A stretch of 64,000 nucleotides of DNA from Fructobacillus apis (lineage in GTDB: Bacteria > Bacillota > Bacilli > Lactobacillales > Lactobacillaceae), in assembly GCF_023893635.1 (NCBI RefSeq), contig NZ_JAMWYK010000003.1:79493-143492 (forward strand). The letters are read 5' to 3'. The position numbers were made by a program, and so were the translations under genes. Positions 54,888 through 63,096 of the stretch are shown here, piece after piece; within the stretch, counting starts at the first letter, position 1; every line of letters starts with the position of its first letter. The notes under the pieces were generated by a model that made no database searches, had not been told where the DNA came from, and saw nothing but the letters and a program-made list of their open reading frames with translations.

Positions 54888-56139
54888 CTTCGACCTCCTT
54901 CCCAGACAAAATAAGCGTGCTCTGTTCAGTAATTTGACGAGCTAATTTCGAAACAGATGCACAAGAGGCTTCCTCAATCTGCTTCATCAACTCCTCGTTT
55001 TGGATGGGGTCTTTTTGAATCATCTTTAAGAGCGCTTCGAGGTTGACGAAGGTCGGTGAATCCATTCGAATCAATCGATCGTTCAAAACAGTCTGCTTGG
55101 CCCGCTTCAATTCGTCTTCGACAATGTTGCCATCCGCAAGGTCGGCCAATTCCCGGTTAACCATTTTCTTCACTCGGTTTACCTTGTCTTTCGGACATTC
55201 GGCAACGACCGTCATTAAGTTCAAGTCGGCTTGCAAGCGGGAGGAAATGTTGTACACAAGGCTTTCTCTTTCACGGACTACGCGGAAAAGGCGGCTGGCT
55301 GCCGTGCCACCAAAGAGTGCGTTGGCAACAACCAAGGAACCAAGTTCTACTTGTTCAAAGGCCAATCGGTAGTTCATCACCAAAGCGGCCTGACCGAGCC
55401 CCTCTTTTTCAATGGACTTATTCCCATTCGGTGCCAATTCGCCCTTGCCCGCATATTCAACAGAGGCATCCTTCGCAGCTTTTGGCCAAGTAGCCATACT
55501 TTCTTCCACGTCCTTTTTAGCGAGGGTTCCGGAACAAGCAAACAAGCGGGTGTCATTTGAGAGCATGTCCTCGTAGGCCAACTTCAAATCAGATAAGGAC
55601 AGCACATCGAGGGTTGCTGCATCACCGAGAATACTTTCCTGAAGGCTCTCATCTGAGAAGACCAACTGACGGGCTTCATCCAAGGCGAGTTGTACTTTGT
55701 CGTCGTGTCGAGACAGGATGGCCTGTTTCAAGTTCTGACGTTCGGCTTCGACCAGGTTAGGCTCGGATGAAAGAAGTTTTTCATCAAACCCAAAGACCAT
55801 GTCCTTTAAAAACGTCAGGGCTTCTTGTGTGAGTCCTTCTTCTGCAACAACGTCTTCTCGAACAAAGGTCAAAGAGAATAGGAGTAGGTTTTGGTCCCCG
55901 TAGGACAAGACTTTGACAGCGTAAGTTGCCCCATAGAGATCCATCAGCTTCTGCGACACTTCCTGCTGATTGGTGTAGCGCTTAGAACAGACCGCCAGTA
56001 GGTATGAAAGCAGCGCACGCTCCGTCGTCTGCTTCTTGTATGCAGGACGAGAAAAGGCGACCATGACCGTATTCGTATTTTCTTTCTGGCTTTGTTGTAG
56101 GGAAAGAAGCCAATCGTTTTCTTGCCAAGTTTCTGCCAT
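54877..56139 (-). CDS. ymfF: M16-family peptidase-like protein YmfF (non-catalytic partner)
   Basis: A 420-residue pitrilysin-fold protein lacking the HxxEH zinc motif, as expected for the inactive partner of YmfH. FGGTAASRLFRVVRERESLVYN is a typical M16 C-terminal block. The two proteins have equal length and overlapping genes, which fits a heterodimer. Confidence 0.86.
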   Translation of the reverse strand: MAETWQENDWLLSLQQSQKENTNTVMVAFSRPAYKKQTTERALLSYLLAVCSKRYTNQQEVSQKLMDLYGATYAVKVLSYGDQNLLLFSLTFVREDVVAEEGLTQEALTFLKDMVFGFDEKLLSSEPNLVEAERQNLKQAILSRHDDKVQLALDEARQLVFSDESLQESILGDAATLDVLSLSDLKLAYEDMLSNDTRLFACSGTLAKKDVEESMATWPKAAKDASVEYAGKGELAPNGNKSIEKEGLGQAALVMNYRLAFEQVELGSLVVANALFGGTAASRLFRVVRERESLVYNISSRLQADLNLMTVVAECPKDKVNRVKKMVNRELADLADGNIVEDELKRAKQTVLNDRLIRMDSPTFVNLEALLKMIQKDPIQNEELMKQIEEASCASVSKLARQITEQSTLILSGKEVEDDS

Positions 56140-56154
56140 GTTTTTCTCCTAAAA

Positions 56155-56203
56155 AAGCCGCCTTGGCCCAATCATCAGATTGGGAGCACAATGACGGCTG
56201 TTT
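56155..56203 (-). terminator. Terminator of the T-box-controlled ABC operon
   Basis: Outer AGCCGTC / GGCGGCT pairs and an inner CCCAATC TGAT GATTGGG stem, followed by T6 on the minus strand. Confidence 0.85.
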
Positions 56204-57064
56204 CTAATTCATTTCTTTTTTCATCGCTGGACGAGGCCCAAACCAGCGCTCTTCAAGAGCGTTAATAAAGCCGTCTTTTTGGAGTCGGTCCAGTTCGCGG
56301 TTAATGGCCTTTTGCAAGCCATGGTCGCTCTTACGCATTCCAACAACGTCTTCTGACGGTTGGAAGTCACCAGAAAGCAACGCGTAGTCGTCTGGATTCG
56401 CCTGATGTTCGATGTAGTAGCGAGCGTAATCCTCGTCAACGAGAATCCCGTCGATACGCTTAGCATTCAAGTCCGTAAAGGCCTTGTCGAAGCTGTCGTA
56501 TCCGACGGCCTCACGGCCAGCAAGGTACTTCTTCAGCACATCGGGGTGGGCGTTCAAATCGGTTTCCGCAGAGGAACCCGTTTGAATTCCAAGAGACTTT
56601 CCAGTCATATCCGAGAAGCGACGAATGCCCGACGTCTTATTCACCACAAGCGTCAACTTAGCCTGGTGGTAATCCTTTGAAAAGGCCACCTGCTTCGCGC
56701 GTTCCGGAGTCTTGGTGTACCCGTTCCAAAGCAAATCGATGTTTCCGGTGTTCAACTCGGTTTCCTTCATGGTCCAATCGATGGTTTGCCACTTGACCTT
56801 AATGCCAAGGTTGGCAAAAACTTTTTCAGCCAAATCGATATCAAATCCAATCAACTTTCCCTGCTTATCGCGGAAGCCCATTGGCACAAAGGTATCGTCC
56901 AACCCGATGGTGATCGTCTTTTCAGATTGAATCCGATCCCATTGGTCAGGACGAGCCGACTGGTCGCCCGGTTTTGAAACGACAACGGCCGCCCAGATGA
57001 GCCCGACGAAAAAGAAGAAAGCCACCAGAGTATTCACGATGATTTTTCTCTTCTTTGAAATCAC
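56204..57064 (-). CDS. Amino-acid ABC transporter substrate-binding protein, no lipobox
   Basis: A 286-residue family 3 solute-binding protein: ITIGLDDTFVPMGFRD..GKLIGFDIDLAE is the polar amino-acid receptor signature. The N-terminus (KKRKIIVNTLVAFFFFVGLIWA) is a membrane helix with no cysteine, so it is membrane-anchored rather than a lipoprotein, like PstS in this window. The ATG overlaps the ATPase stop codon by 4 nt. Ligand unknown; the T-box should name it. Confidence 0.9.
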   Translation of the reverse strand: MISKKRKIIVNTLVAFFFFVGLIWAAVVVSKPGDQSARPDQWDRIQSEKTITIGLDDTFVPMGFRDKQGKLIGFDIDLAEKVFANLGIKVKWQTIDWTMKETELNTGNIDLLWNGYTKTPERAKQVAFSKDYHQAKLTLVVNKTSGIRRFSDMTGKSLGIQTGSSAETDLNAHPDVLKKYLAGREAVGYDSFDKAFTDLNAKRIDGILVDEDYARYYIEHQANPDDYALLSGDFQPSEDVVGMRKSDHGLQKAINRELDRLQKDGFINALEERWFGPRPAMKKEMN

Positions 57065-57702
57065 GAGCGCTTTACCTCTTTTTCAAAATCAAAGGTCTGA
57101 TCCGCTACTTCCTTTGCAAAAGGCAAGTCGTGGGTCACAACAAGCTGGGCAACGCCCTCCTCTTTTAAGGAAAGCATCACGTCGGCCACCTGCTTAGTTG
57201 CCTTTTCATCCAAACCAGATGTTGGTTCGTCGTAGGCAATCACCTGCGGGTTCATCGCCAAGGCACGGGCGATGCCGACACGTTGCTTTTGCCCACCAGA
57301 AAGTTGGTAGGGATACAAGTCTCCTTGTTCCGTCAAACCAAGCTTTTCAAGTAAAGAGTCGGCGCGCTTTGCGGCTTCTTTTTCAGACAAGGTCTTTGTC
57401 AAAACGGGGGCCAACGTAATGTTCTTCTTCACCGTGAGGTGTGGGAAGAGGTTGAAGTCCTGGAAAATCAAACCAATCTTCGCCGTCAAGTCGTTATCCC
57501 CGACCTGAAATTCTTCACCATCAATGTCGACGGTTCCGGACTGTGCTTCTTCCAAACCAGTTAAGGTCTTGATAAAGGTGGTCTTTCCGATACCAGAAGG
57601 ACCCAAGACCGCCAAAATCTCACCGTTTTCGAGGTTCATTGACAAGTCTTTAAAGATGACTTTTTCGCCGTAACTTTTGGATAAGTTTTCAATTTTAATC
57701 AT
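57061..57702 (-). CDS. Amino-acid ABC transporter ATP-binding protein
   Basis: A 213-residue ATPase. Walker A GPSGIGKTTFIKTL, signature LSGGQKQRVGIARALA, Walker B VIAYDEPTSGLDE (note Tyr-Asp-Glu), and H-loop THD are present. It is slightly shorter than average for the family. Lies between permease and binding protein. Confidence 0.94.
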   Translation of the reverse strand: MIKIENLSKSYGEKVIFKDLSMNLENGEILAVLGPSGIGKTTFIKTLTGLEEAQSGTVDIDGEEFQVGDNDLTAKIGLIFQDFNLFPHLTVKKNITLAPVLTKTLSEKEAAKRADSLLEKLGLTEQGDLYPYQLSGGQKQRVGIARALAMNPQVIAYDEPTSGLDEKATKQVADVMLSLKEEGVAQLVVTHDLPFAKEVADQTFDFEKEVKRS

Positions 57703-57705
57703 CTG

Positions 57706-58347
57706 TTACCTCCAAACGTTCAAGCGCTTTTCAGATGAGCGCAAGATCAGCGTCACAATGGCCGTCATCAACAGGTAGATGACACCCACCAACAGGTAGG
57801 GAATCAAGGTCACGTCACGGCTGGCCGCAATGGAACCGGCGCGCAAGATGTCGCCCAATCCAATCACGTAAATCAAAGACGTATCCTTGACCAGGTTCAC
57901 GACTTCGTTACCAAAGGAAGGCACGACAATCTTGATTACCTGTGGCAACACAACCTTGAAGAAGGTCTGAGTCTTTGACAAGCCAAGCACCTTGGCGGCA
58001 TCGAACTGTCCCTTTGGCACAGCTTGCAAACCACCACGGAAGATTTCCGCGAGGTAGGCGGCGTAGTTGATGATGAAAGCAAAGGCGGCTGCTTCAAAAC
58101 GTGAGAATGGCAAACCAATGGTTGCTAAACCATAGTAGATGAAAATCAACTGGAGCAAGAGTGGCGTTCCACGCATGATCCAGATGTAGCCGTTCACCAA
58201 CCAACGGATGGTGAAGTATGGTGACTTCATTCCAAGGGAAGCCAAAATTCCCAATGGGATTGATCCGATTATCGTAATGAAAAAGACGCCCAAAGTCATC
58301 TTTAATCCGGCGAGGATGCCGGGTAGAAAGCTCATTAGATTTGCCAT
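57706..58347 (-). CDS. Amino-acid ABC transporter permease
   Basis: A 213-residue permease with five hydrophobic helices and the HisMQ-type loop (AAKVLGLSKTQTFFKVVLPQ). ATG 58347 is preferred for GGAG 5 nt upstream; an earlier start at 58386 lies inside the T-box terminator. First gene of the T-box operon. Confidence 0.93.
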   Translation of the reverse strand: MANLMSFLPGILAGLKMTLGVFFITIIGSIPLGILASLGMKSPYFTIRWLVNGYIWIMRGTPLLLQLIFIYYGLATIGLPFSRFEAAAFAFIINYAAYLAEIFRGGLQAVPKGQFDAAKVLGLSKTQTFFKVVLPQVIKIVVPSFGNEVVNLVKDTSLIYVIGLGDILRAGSIAASRDVTLIPYLLVGVIYLLMTAIVTLILRSSEKRLNVWR

Positions 58348-58370
58348 AATTACTCCAAAATAAATTCCAT

Positions 58371-58630
58371 AGAAAAAGCCCCCCAAGCAAGATTGCTTAG
58401 AGGGCGAAAAGACGCGGTCCCACCTCTTAGTTGCCCATCTATCACTAAATAGGCCTCATAACGTTCATAACGTTCGTGCGTAACGGGCACAACCGACGAT
58501 GGCTACTAAAGGTTCACCAACGCACTCCTAGGGGTGGTTCACCAGCGGTTCTTACTCACTTCCAATAACCGTGAGCTTCCTGAAAAGAACCCGCTTGCTA
58601 CTTGCCTAGTCAACGATTTAAATCATGCTT
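58371..58630 (-). ncRNA. T-box riboswitch upstream of the amino-acid ABC operon
   Basis: The minus-strand leader contains GAGGTGGGACCGCG (T-box sequence, 58413-58426), followed by a terminator GCCCTCTAAGC / GCTTGGGGGGC and T5. A long Stem I is formed by GCGGGTTCTT / AAGAACCGC with an inner CTCAC / GTGAG hairpin; AGTA lies on its 5' side and GGTGAACCACC on its 3' side at a CTAGG / CCTAG base. The specifier codon must lie in the last segment. ACC (Thr), the triplet followed by a purine, is one low-confidence reading. Uncharged tRNA would switch on transporter expression. Confidence 0.88.
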
Positions 58631-58631
58631 A

Positions 58632-58660
58632 ATTATAACGGGCAATCCCAAAAAGTGCAA
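58632..58660 (-). promoter_or_regulatory. Promoter of the T-box operon
   Basis: TTGCAC, 17-bp spacer, TATAAT on the minus strand, just upstream of the T-box leader and just inside the end of mreD. Confidence 0.8.
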
Positions 58661-58662
58661 GC

Positions 58663-59190
58663 TTATCCCAAGCGTTGCAGCAAGGACCAGCTCGGATAAT
58701 AGAAGAGGGCTGCCAAAATCAAGTTAAAGACCGAAGTTGGCAATAACAAGAAGATGAAAAAAGCCAGGTGGGAAACATGGGCCACACCAATGATTTTTCC
58801 AGCGAAGTAGGTTGCTGCCAGGTAGACGAGCATCCCAATCAAAAAGAGCAAGAGGCCCGACATCATTCGGCTGTCAAAGTATGGTTGGAGGCGTTCCATC
58901 ACGAACGTCCCAGCTAAGAAAGCCACCGTGTAGGTTCCAAGAATTCCCGTGTAAAAAATGTCGTACAAGACACCAATGGTTACCACGTACGCGTAAAATG
59001 GCATCTTGTCCATCACGCCGAATTGAATGGCGTAAAAGAACCAGATCAGTGTCAACATTGGCACGGCGTGAAGGGATCCGCGCATCAGGAAGTTTCCAAG
59101 AGATGCGGTCAGGTTGCCGTCCAACAAGAACAACAAAACCATGATGAGTGGGAAAATGATGTTTAATCGAAAAAATTGCCAACTAGACAT
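58663..59190 (-). CDS. mreD: Rod shape-determining protein MreD
   Basis: A 175-residue protein with about five membrane helices and no soluble domain, consistent with MreD. It follows mreC with no gap. minC and minD, often next in Lactobacillales, do not follow; the T-box ABC operon does. Confidence 0.88.
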   Translation of the reverse strand: MSSWQFFRLNIIFPLIMVLLFLLDGNLTASLGNFLMRGSLHAVPMLTLIWFFYAIQFGVMDKMPFYAYVVTIGVLYDIFYTGILGTYTVAFLAGTFVMERLQPYFDSRMMSGLLLFLIGMLVYLAATYFAGKIIGVAHVSHLAFFIFLLLPTSVFNLILAALFYYPSWSLLQRLG

Positions 59191-60045
59191 TTAAGACTCC
59201 AAACTGCTCTTTGCGACCAAGACGGTTGCAATCTTGGACAAGTCTGAGCTTGGTTGAATGTAAATCTTCTTTGAAAGACCGTATGAATCAGACGTCACGT
59301 CTGCAATCTTACCAACTAACAAGCCGGATGGAATCTTACCACCCAAACCAGAAGTGACAACGGTGTCATCCTTGTTCAAGTTTGCGGAGTTTGGTACGGA
59401 TCCCATGACCAACATCTTCTTGTCAGCGTCGTAGTCCGTGACGATTCCATGAACGTCGCCGGAACCAGACCGAACCGTAATGGCAAAGCGGTTGGAATCT
59501 TCACTCGTATCCGAAATCAAGGCAACCTTCGCGTTCACCGTGTTCACCTCGGAAATGATTCCAATAACACCGGATTCACCCATGACGGGCATCCCCTTCT
59601 TCAAACCAGAACGCGCCCCCTTGTCGATGACAAGCTGTGAGTTCCACGTCGTTGGTGAGCGAGAAATCGTGACGGCTGGAATGGTTTCGTAGTCCGTCAA
59701 CGTCTTCTTCAGCTTCAGTTGCTTTTTCAAGGCTTCGTTTTCTTCTTGAACCGTTTGCAAGCGCACCTTGTTTTGGGCGTAACCGTCGAGCTTTGCCTTC
59801 AATGCTTTGTTTTCAGAGAAGGTGTTCAACAAGTTGGCCAAAGAGTTGGCACGATGACCAACGGCGTTCGATGGCACGGAGATGACCTTTGACATTCCAC
59901 CGGATAAATCATTCACCACTCGTTGGAAGAATGGTGGATTGTTTGTTTTCTTAGCCCACCAGTTGGATCCGGCAATCAAACCAACGACGACCAAGATACC
60001 AACCATTAACAAGACCAAGGTCCTGGATGAAAAGATTTTACGCAT
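59191..60045 (-). CDS. mreC: Rod shape-determining protein MreC
   Basis: A 284-residue bitopic protein: one N-terminal membrane helix, a coiled coil (about residues 60-110) and the beta-barrel domain with KGMPVMGESGVIGIISEV and GLGGKIPSGLLVG. ATG 60045 (MRKIFSSR) has AAGGAAG upstream. It couples MreB to wall synthesis. Confidence 0.94.
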   Translation of the reverse strand: MRKIFSSRTLVLLMVGILVVVGLIAGSNWWAKKTNNPPFFQRVVNDLSGGMSKVISVPSNAVGHRANSLANLLNTFSENKALKAKLDGYAQNKVRLQTVQEENEALKKQLKLKKTLTDYETIPAVTISRSPTTWNSQLVIDKGARSGLKKGMPVMGESGVIGIISEVNTVNAKVALISDTSEDSNRFAITVRSGSGDVHGIVTDYDADKKMLVMGSVPNSANLNKDDTVVTSGLGGKIPSGLLVGKIADVTSDSYGLSKKIYIQPSSDLSKIATVLVAKSSLES

Positions 60046-60073
60046 ACAATACTTCCTTTTGCTCTTTGACAAA

Positions 60074-60102
60074 GAAAAGCGTAGCGCAAGCGCTACGCTT
60101 TA
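60074..60102 (-). terminator. Stem-loop between mreB and mreC
   Basis: A perfect 10-bp stem AAGCGTAGCG CAAG CGCTACGCTT, followed on the minus strand by TTCTTT. It looks like a partial terminator that would make mreB more abundant than mreCD. Confidence 0.7.
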
Positions 60103-60113
60103 TCAGACAAAGT

Positions 60114-61121
60114 TTAGTTACGGCGCAAGATGTCCAATGACTTCAATGATTCTCCGACACCCTTTACAACGGCGTCCATTGGTTCTTCAGCAACGATGAC
60201 AGAAACCTTCGTTACCGTTTCAATCATTTCTGGCAAACCACGGAGTTGCGCGCCACCACCAGTCAAGACCATTCCGTGGTCGATAACGTCGGCCGCAATT
60301 TCAGGTTGCGTTGATTCCAACGTTTCGCGAATGGCGTTCACGATTTCGTTCACAGGGTCTTGGATGGCTTGTGCCACGTCGATGGCTGGCACTTCGATGG
60401 TCTTTGGCAAGCCAGTCAACAAGTCACGACCACGAGCCGTTGAAGCTGGCATGCCCTTTGCATCTTGCAAAGAAACCGTTCCAACTTCAATCTTCAAACG
60501 TTCCGCCGTCGTTTCACCAATGGCCAAGTTGTTGTTGTTTCGAACGTAAGAGATGATGGCTTCGTTTAACTTGTCGCCGGCAAAGCGCGTTGAACGTGAT
60601 GACACGATTCCACCAAGGGAAATCGTGGCAACGTCAGTCGTTCCACCACCAAAGTCCACAACCGTTGAACCGGTTGGTTCCATAACTGGCAAACCTGCAC
60701 CGATGGCTGCGGCGAATGGTTCTTCCAATACGTAGGCGTCACGTGCACCAGCAACGCGGGCAGCGTCGATAACGGCACGACGTTCAACGGCCGTAATCTT
60801 AGCAGGAACACCAAGCGTTACGAATGGCTTTCCAACGCGACCACCCAAAGCCTTCTTCAAGTAGTATGAAATCATGGCAACGGTCGTGTCGTAATCGGCG
60901 ATCACACCGTCACGCATTGGACGGATAGCAGAGATTGATGCTGGCGTACGGCCAAGCATTTCGCGTGCTTCTGATCCAACGGCGATGATTTCACCAGATT
61001 CCGTGTTCTTTGCGACCACTGAAGGTTCGCGCAATACGATTCCCTTACCTTCAACGTATACGTACGTGTTTGACGTACCCAAGTCGATACCAACGTTATG
61101 TTGTCCAAATGATAATGCCAC
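60114..61121 (-). CDS. mreB: Rod shape-determining actin-like protein MreB
   Basis: A 335-residue actin homologue: VGIDLGTSNTYVYVEGKGIV (phosphate 1), VVDFGGGTTDVA (phosphate 2) and LTGGGAQLRGL (adenosine) are present. A GTG start at 61121 is chosen because GAGAGG lies 7 nt upstream; the frame extends to a TTG at 61136 without a ribosome site. It directs rod-shaped wall growth. Confidence 0.96.
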   Translation of the reverse strand: MALSFGQHNVGIDLGTSNTYVYVEGKGIVLREPSVVAKNTESGEIIAVGSEAREMLGRTPASISAIRPMRDGVIADYDTTVAMISYYLKKALGGRVGKPFVTLGVPAKITAVERRAVIDAARVAGARDAYVLEEPFAAAIGAGLPVMEPTGSTVVDFGGGTTDVATISLGGIVSSRSTRFAGDKLNEAIISYVRNNNNLAIGETTAERLKIEVGTVSLQDAKGMPASTARGRDLLTGLPKTIEVPAIDVAQAIQDPVNEIVNAIRETLESTQPEIAADVIDHGMVLTGGGAQLRGLPEMIETVTKVSVIVAEEPMDAVVKGVGESLKSLDILRRN

Positions 61122-61220
61122 AGTCTTGCCTCTCAATTAGGGGTCAGTCCATGACTGACCATATTTTAATATTTTAGTTTACTTGCTAATATTGTAGCAC
61201 AAATATATGCTAGCAACACC

Positions 61221-61394
61221 CTATTTTGAACGAACGTAAGTCACTCGTCCAGCACGGTGCGCGATGCCCGTAACCGTGTTCTGATAAGGAAACTCGGACC
61301 AGGCTTTTTGAAAGTCTGTAAAGGTTTCAGGTGTCACGTCGATTTCGTCAATTTTTCCATCACGCAAATCGAGTAATGCTTGTGAATAATCCAT
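61221..61394 (-). CDS. Small 57-residue protein of unknown function between miaA and mreB
   Basis: ATG 61394 with GGGAG 6 nt upstream opens a 57-codon frame. The peptide begins MDYSQALLDLRDGKIDEIDV and ends HRAGRVTYVRSK. It looks like a compact soluble protein with a helical acidic first half and a basic strand-rich end. It starts 12 nt after the miaA stop codon, so it is probably translated from the miaA message. I do not recognise the family. Confidence 0.75.
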   Translation of the reverse strand: MDYSQALLDLRDGKIDEIDVTPETFTDFQKAWSEFPYQNTVTGIAHRAGRVTYVRSK

Positions 61395-61406
61395 TTTAAT
61401 CTCCCA

Positions 61407-62309
61407 TCAGTCACGCGCGTTCAAAAAAGCACGCACTTTTTCTTCGGCGATTGCTTTTGCATCTTGCCCGTCAATCCATTGTAAACCAACAATTTGATGA
61501 CGCCAATACGTTAATTGTCTTTTGGCATACCGTCTTGAGTCCTGCTGGATGGCTTCGACGACTTCTTTCAAAGTCACGTCCGACTCAAAGTATGGGTAGA
61601 ACTCCTTATAGCCGATGCCCCGCCCGGCCTGCACGTTTGATCCACCAAGTTCAAACAAAACGCGGGCCTCGTTTTCGAGTCCGGCATCCATCATGATGTC
61701 GACGCGGCGGTTAATTCGGTCGTACAAGACCTCTCTTGGCCAATCGAGCGCCAACACCAAAGGATCGTAGTCGGGGCGGCTCGCCGCCGACTTTTGAGGG
61801 GTCATCTTCGCCTTTTGAATGGCCCGTACCACGCGGGTCTTGTTGTTTAAGTCAACGGAAGAAACAAAGTCCTCGTTTGCTAACCCCTTCAGCTTTGCCA
61901 CGAGGTCGGCCAACGGCAGGGCACTGTCCTTCTTGACCTCTTCCTCGTTTGACTCTCCGTATTCAAGGGCTTGCTGGCCGAGGAGGGCCTTCACGTAAAA
62001 GCCGGTTCCACCAACGACGATTGGTAGCTTACCACGCGACGAAATGTCCAGAATGGCCTTATCGGCTTCTTTTATAAAGTCTGCCACCGTGAAACTGGCA
62101 TCTTCGTCAACCAAATCCAAGAGATGCTGTGGCACCCGCTTTCTTTCTTCAGCAGTTGCCTTTGCGGTCCCAATGTCCAGGTTTTTATAGACCTGGAGCG
62201 AATCGGCGGAGACGAGTTCCCCGTTGAATTGTTCGGCGAGTGCCATGGCCAAGTCCGACTTACCAGAGGCGGTTGGACCAGCGATGACAACGATTGGAAT
62301 TTTCGGCAT
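61407..62309 (-). CDS. miaA: tRNA dimethylallyltransferase MiaA
   Basis: A 300-residue enzyme adding the isopentenyl group to A37 of tRNA. GPTASGKSDLA (P-loop), SADSLQVYKNLDIGTAK and VGGTGFYVKALL are conserved. The start is close to AAAAGAG, a weak ribosome site. Divergent from the DUF3042 gene. Confidence 0.96.
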   Translation of the reverse strand: MPKIPIVVIAGPTASGKSDLAMALAEQFNGELVSADSLQVYKNLDIGTAKATAEERKRVPQHLLDLVDEDASFTVADFIKEADKAILDISSRGKLPIVVGGTGFYVKALLGQQALEYGESNEEEVKKDSALPLADLVAKLKGLANEDFVSSVDLNNKTRVVRAIQKAKMTPQKSAASRPDYDPLVLALDWPREVLYDRINRRVDIMMDAGLENEARVLFELGGSNVQAGRGIGYKEFYPYFESDVTLKEVVEAIQQDSRRYAKRQLTYWRHQIVGLQWIDGQDAKAIAEEKVRAFLNARD

Positions 62310-62333
62310 AATACTCTTTTCTGCTGATTGCCG

Positions 62334-62362
62334 TTTACAAACCGGCGAAAATCAACGATAAT
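62334..62362 (+). promoter_or_regulatory. Promoter of the DUF3042 gene
   Basis: TTTACA, 17-bp spacer, GATAAT on the plus strand, followed by AAAGGAG before the ATG. Intact although the gene is frameshifted. Confidence 0.75.
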
Positions 62363-62390
62363 AGACGTAAATTAACAAAAGGAGAAGATG

Positions 62391-62577
62391 ATGGCTAAAG
62401 GATTTAAAGCAGGTTTAGCAGCAGGAATCGTCGGATCAGTAATCACGGCCGCGGTATCCGCATTTCGGTTATAAGAAGGCGGTTGTGGCCCCTCAAGAAA
62501 AGGCAGACGCGGAATACGAAGAGGTTTCTAAGACTGCTGTTCGTCGCTCAAAGGCGGCTCACCAATCACGTTTCTAA
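62391..62577 (+). pseudogene. DUF3042-family small membrane protein with a one-base frameshift
   Basis: The first frame gives MAKGFKAGLAAGIVGSVITA, AVSAF and then RL-stop. A second frame from about 62467 continues GYKKAVVAPQEKADAEYEEV to a stop at 62577. Joined, they make a normal DUF3042 protein of about 61 residues: hydrophobic N-terminus, charged tail. One extra C at about 62466 breaks the frame. The promoter, ribosome site and terminator are all intact, so this is either a very recent mutation or a sequencing error. Confidence 0.85.
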
Positions 62578-62592
62578 TAATTGAAGTCAAAT

Positions 62593-62624
62593 AAAAAGAA
62601 TCGCTTCTGGCGATTCTTTTTTTT
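62593..62624 (+). terminator. Terminator after the DUF3042 gene
   Basis: AAAGAATCGC TTCTG GCGATTCTTT with T8; may also serve the convergent rhodanese gene. Confidence 0.9.
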
Positions 62625-62632
62625 GCGCCAAA

Positions 62633-63034
62633 TTAACGCTTTTGCTTTGCTTGGAAAGCACGGAAACCACCGGCCATCAAGAAAAGCATGTTCTTTTGTG
62701 CCCCTTCTTTGCGAAGACGCTTGGCAACACCAGCCGCTGCAGAAAGCGTGTCACCGTAAACAAAGATTGGCATGTCCTTACGCAATCCAGACTTTCCTTG
62801 GCTAAAAGTCAAGGCAGGCATGTTGCGAGCACCCTTTAAGTGTGAACGCTTGAAGGGTTCCTTTTCACGAACGTCAATCAATTGACCGTTTTCTTCATTG
62901 TGCTTGTCGATGAAAGCTTCCGCCTTCAAGACCGTTCCGCGACGACGAGCAAGTAAGTTAGCGCTCGCAGCAGACCCAACGTAGAAGACCAAGATAAAGA
63001 ATAAGATTAAGGAAATAAAGCTAAAGATTTGCAT
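62633..63034 (-). CDS. Membrane-anchored rhodanese-like protein lacking the catalytic cysteine
   Basis: A 133-residue protein with one N-terminal membrane helix (about 5-27) and a rhodanese domain: LIDVREKEPFKRSHLKGARNMP is the typical CH2-like start. The active loop reads FVYGDTLSAAAG where sulfurtransferases have VYCxxGxRS, so the catalytic Cys is missing. It is thus more likely a binding or scaffold domain. Has its own TATAAT promoter and GGAG ribosome site. Confidence 0.85.
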   Translation of the reverse strand: MQIFSFISLILFFILVFYVGSAASANLLARRRGTVLKAEAFIDKHNEENGQLIDVREKEPFKRSHLKGARNMPALTFSQGKSGLRKDMPIFVYGDTLSAAAGVAKRLRKEGAQKNMLFLMAGGFRAFQAKQKR

Positions 63035-63096
63035 AAAGTAACTCCAATTAAAGATGATACAGCCATTATACCGGAATTACTTCATTCCTTCATGAC

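Noticed and set aside
54877-56139. Loss of the HxxEH zinc motif in YmfF as a degenerating gene
   Set aside because: The YmfF family normally lacks the motif and pairs with the intact YmfH.
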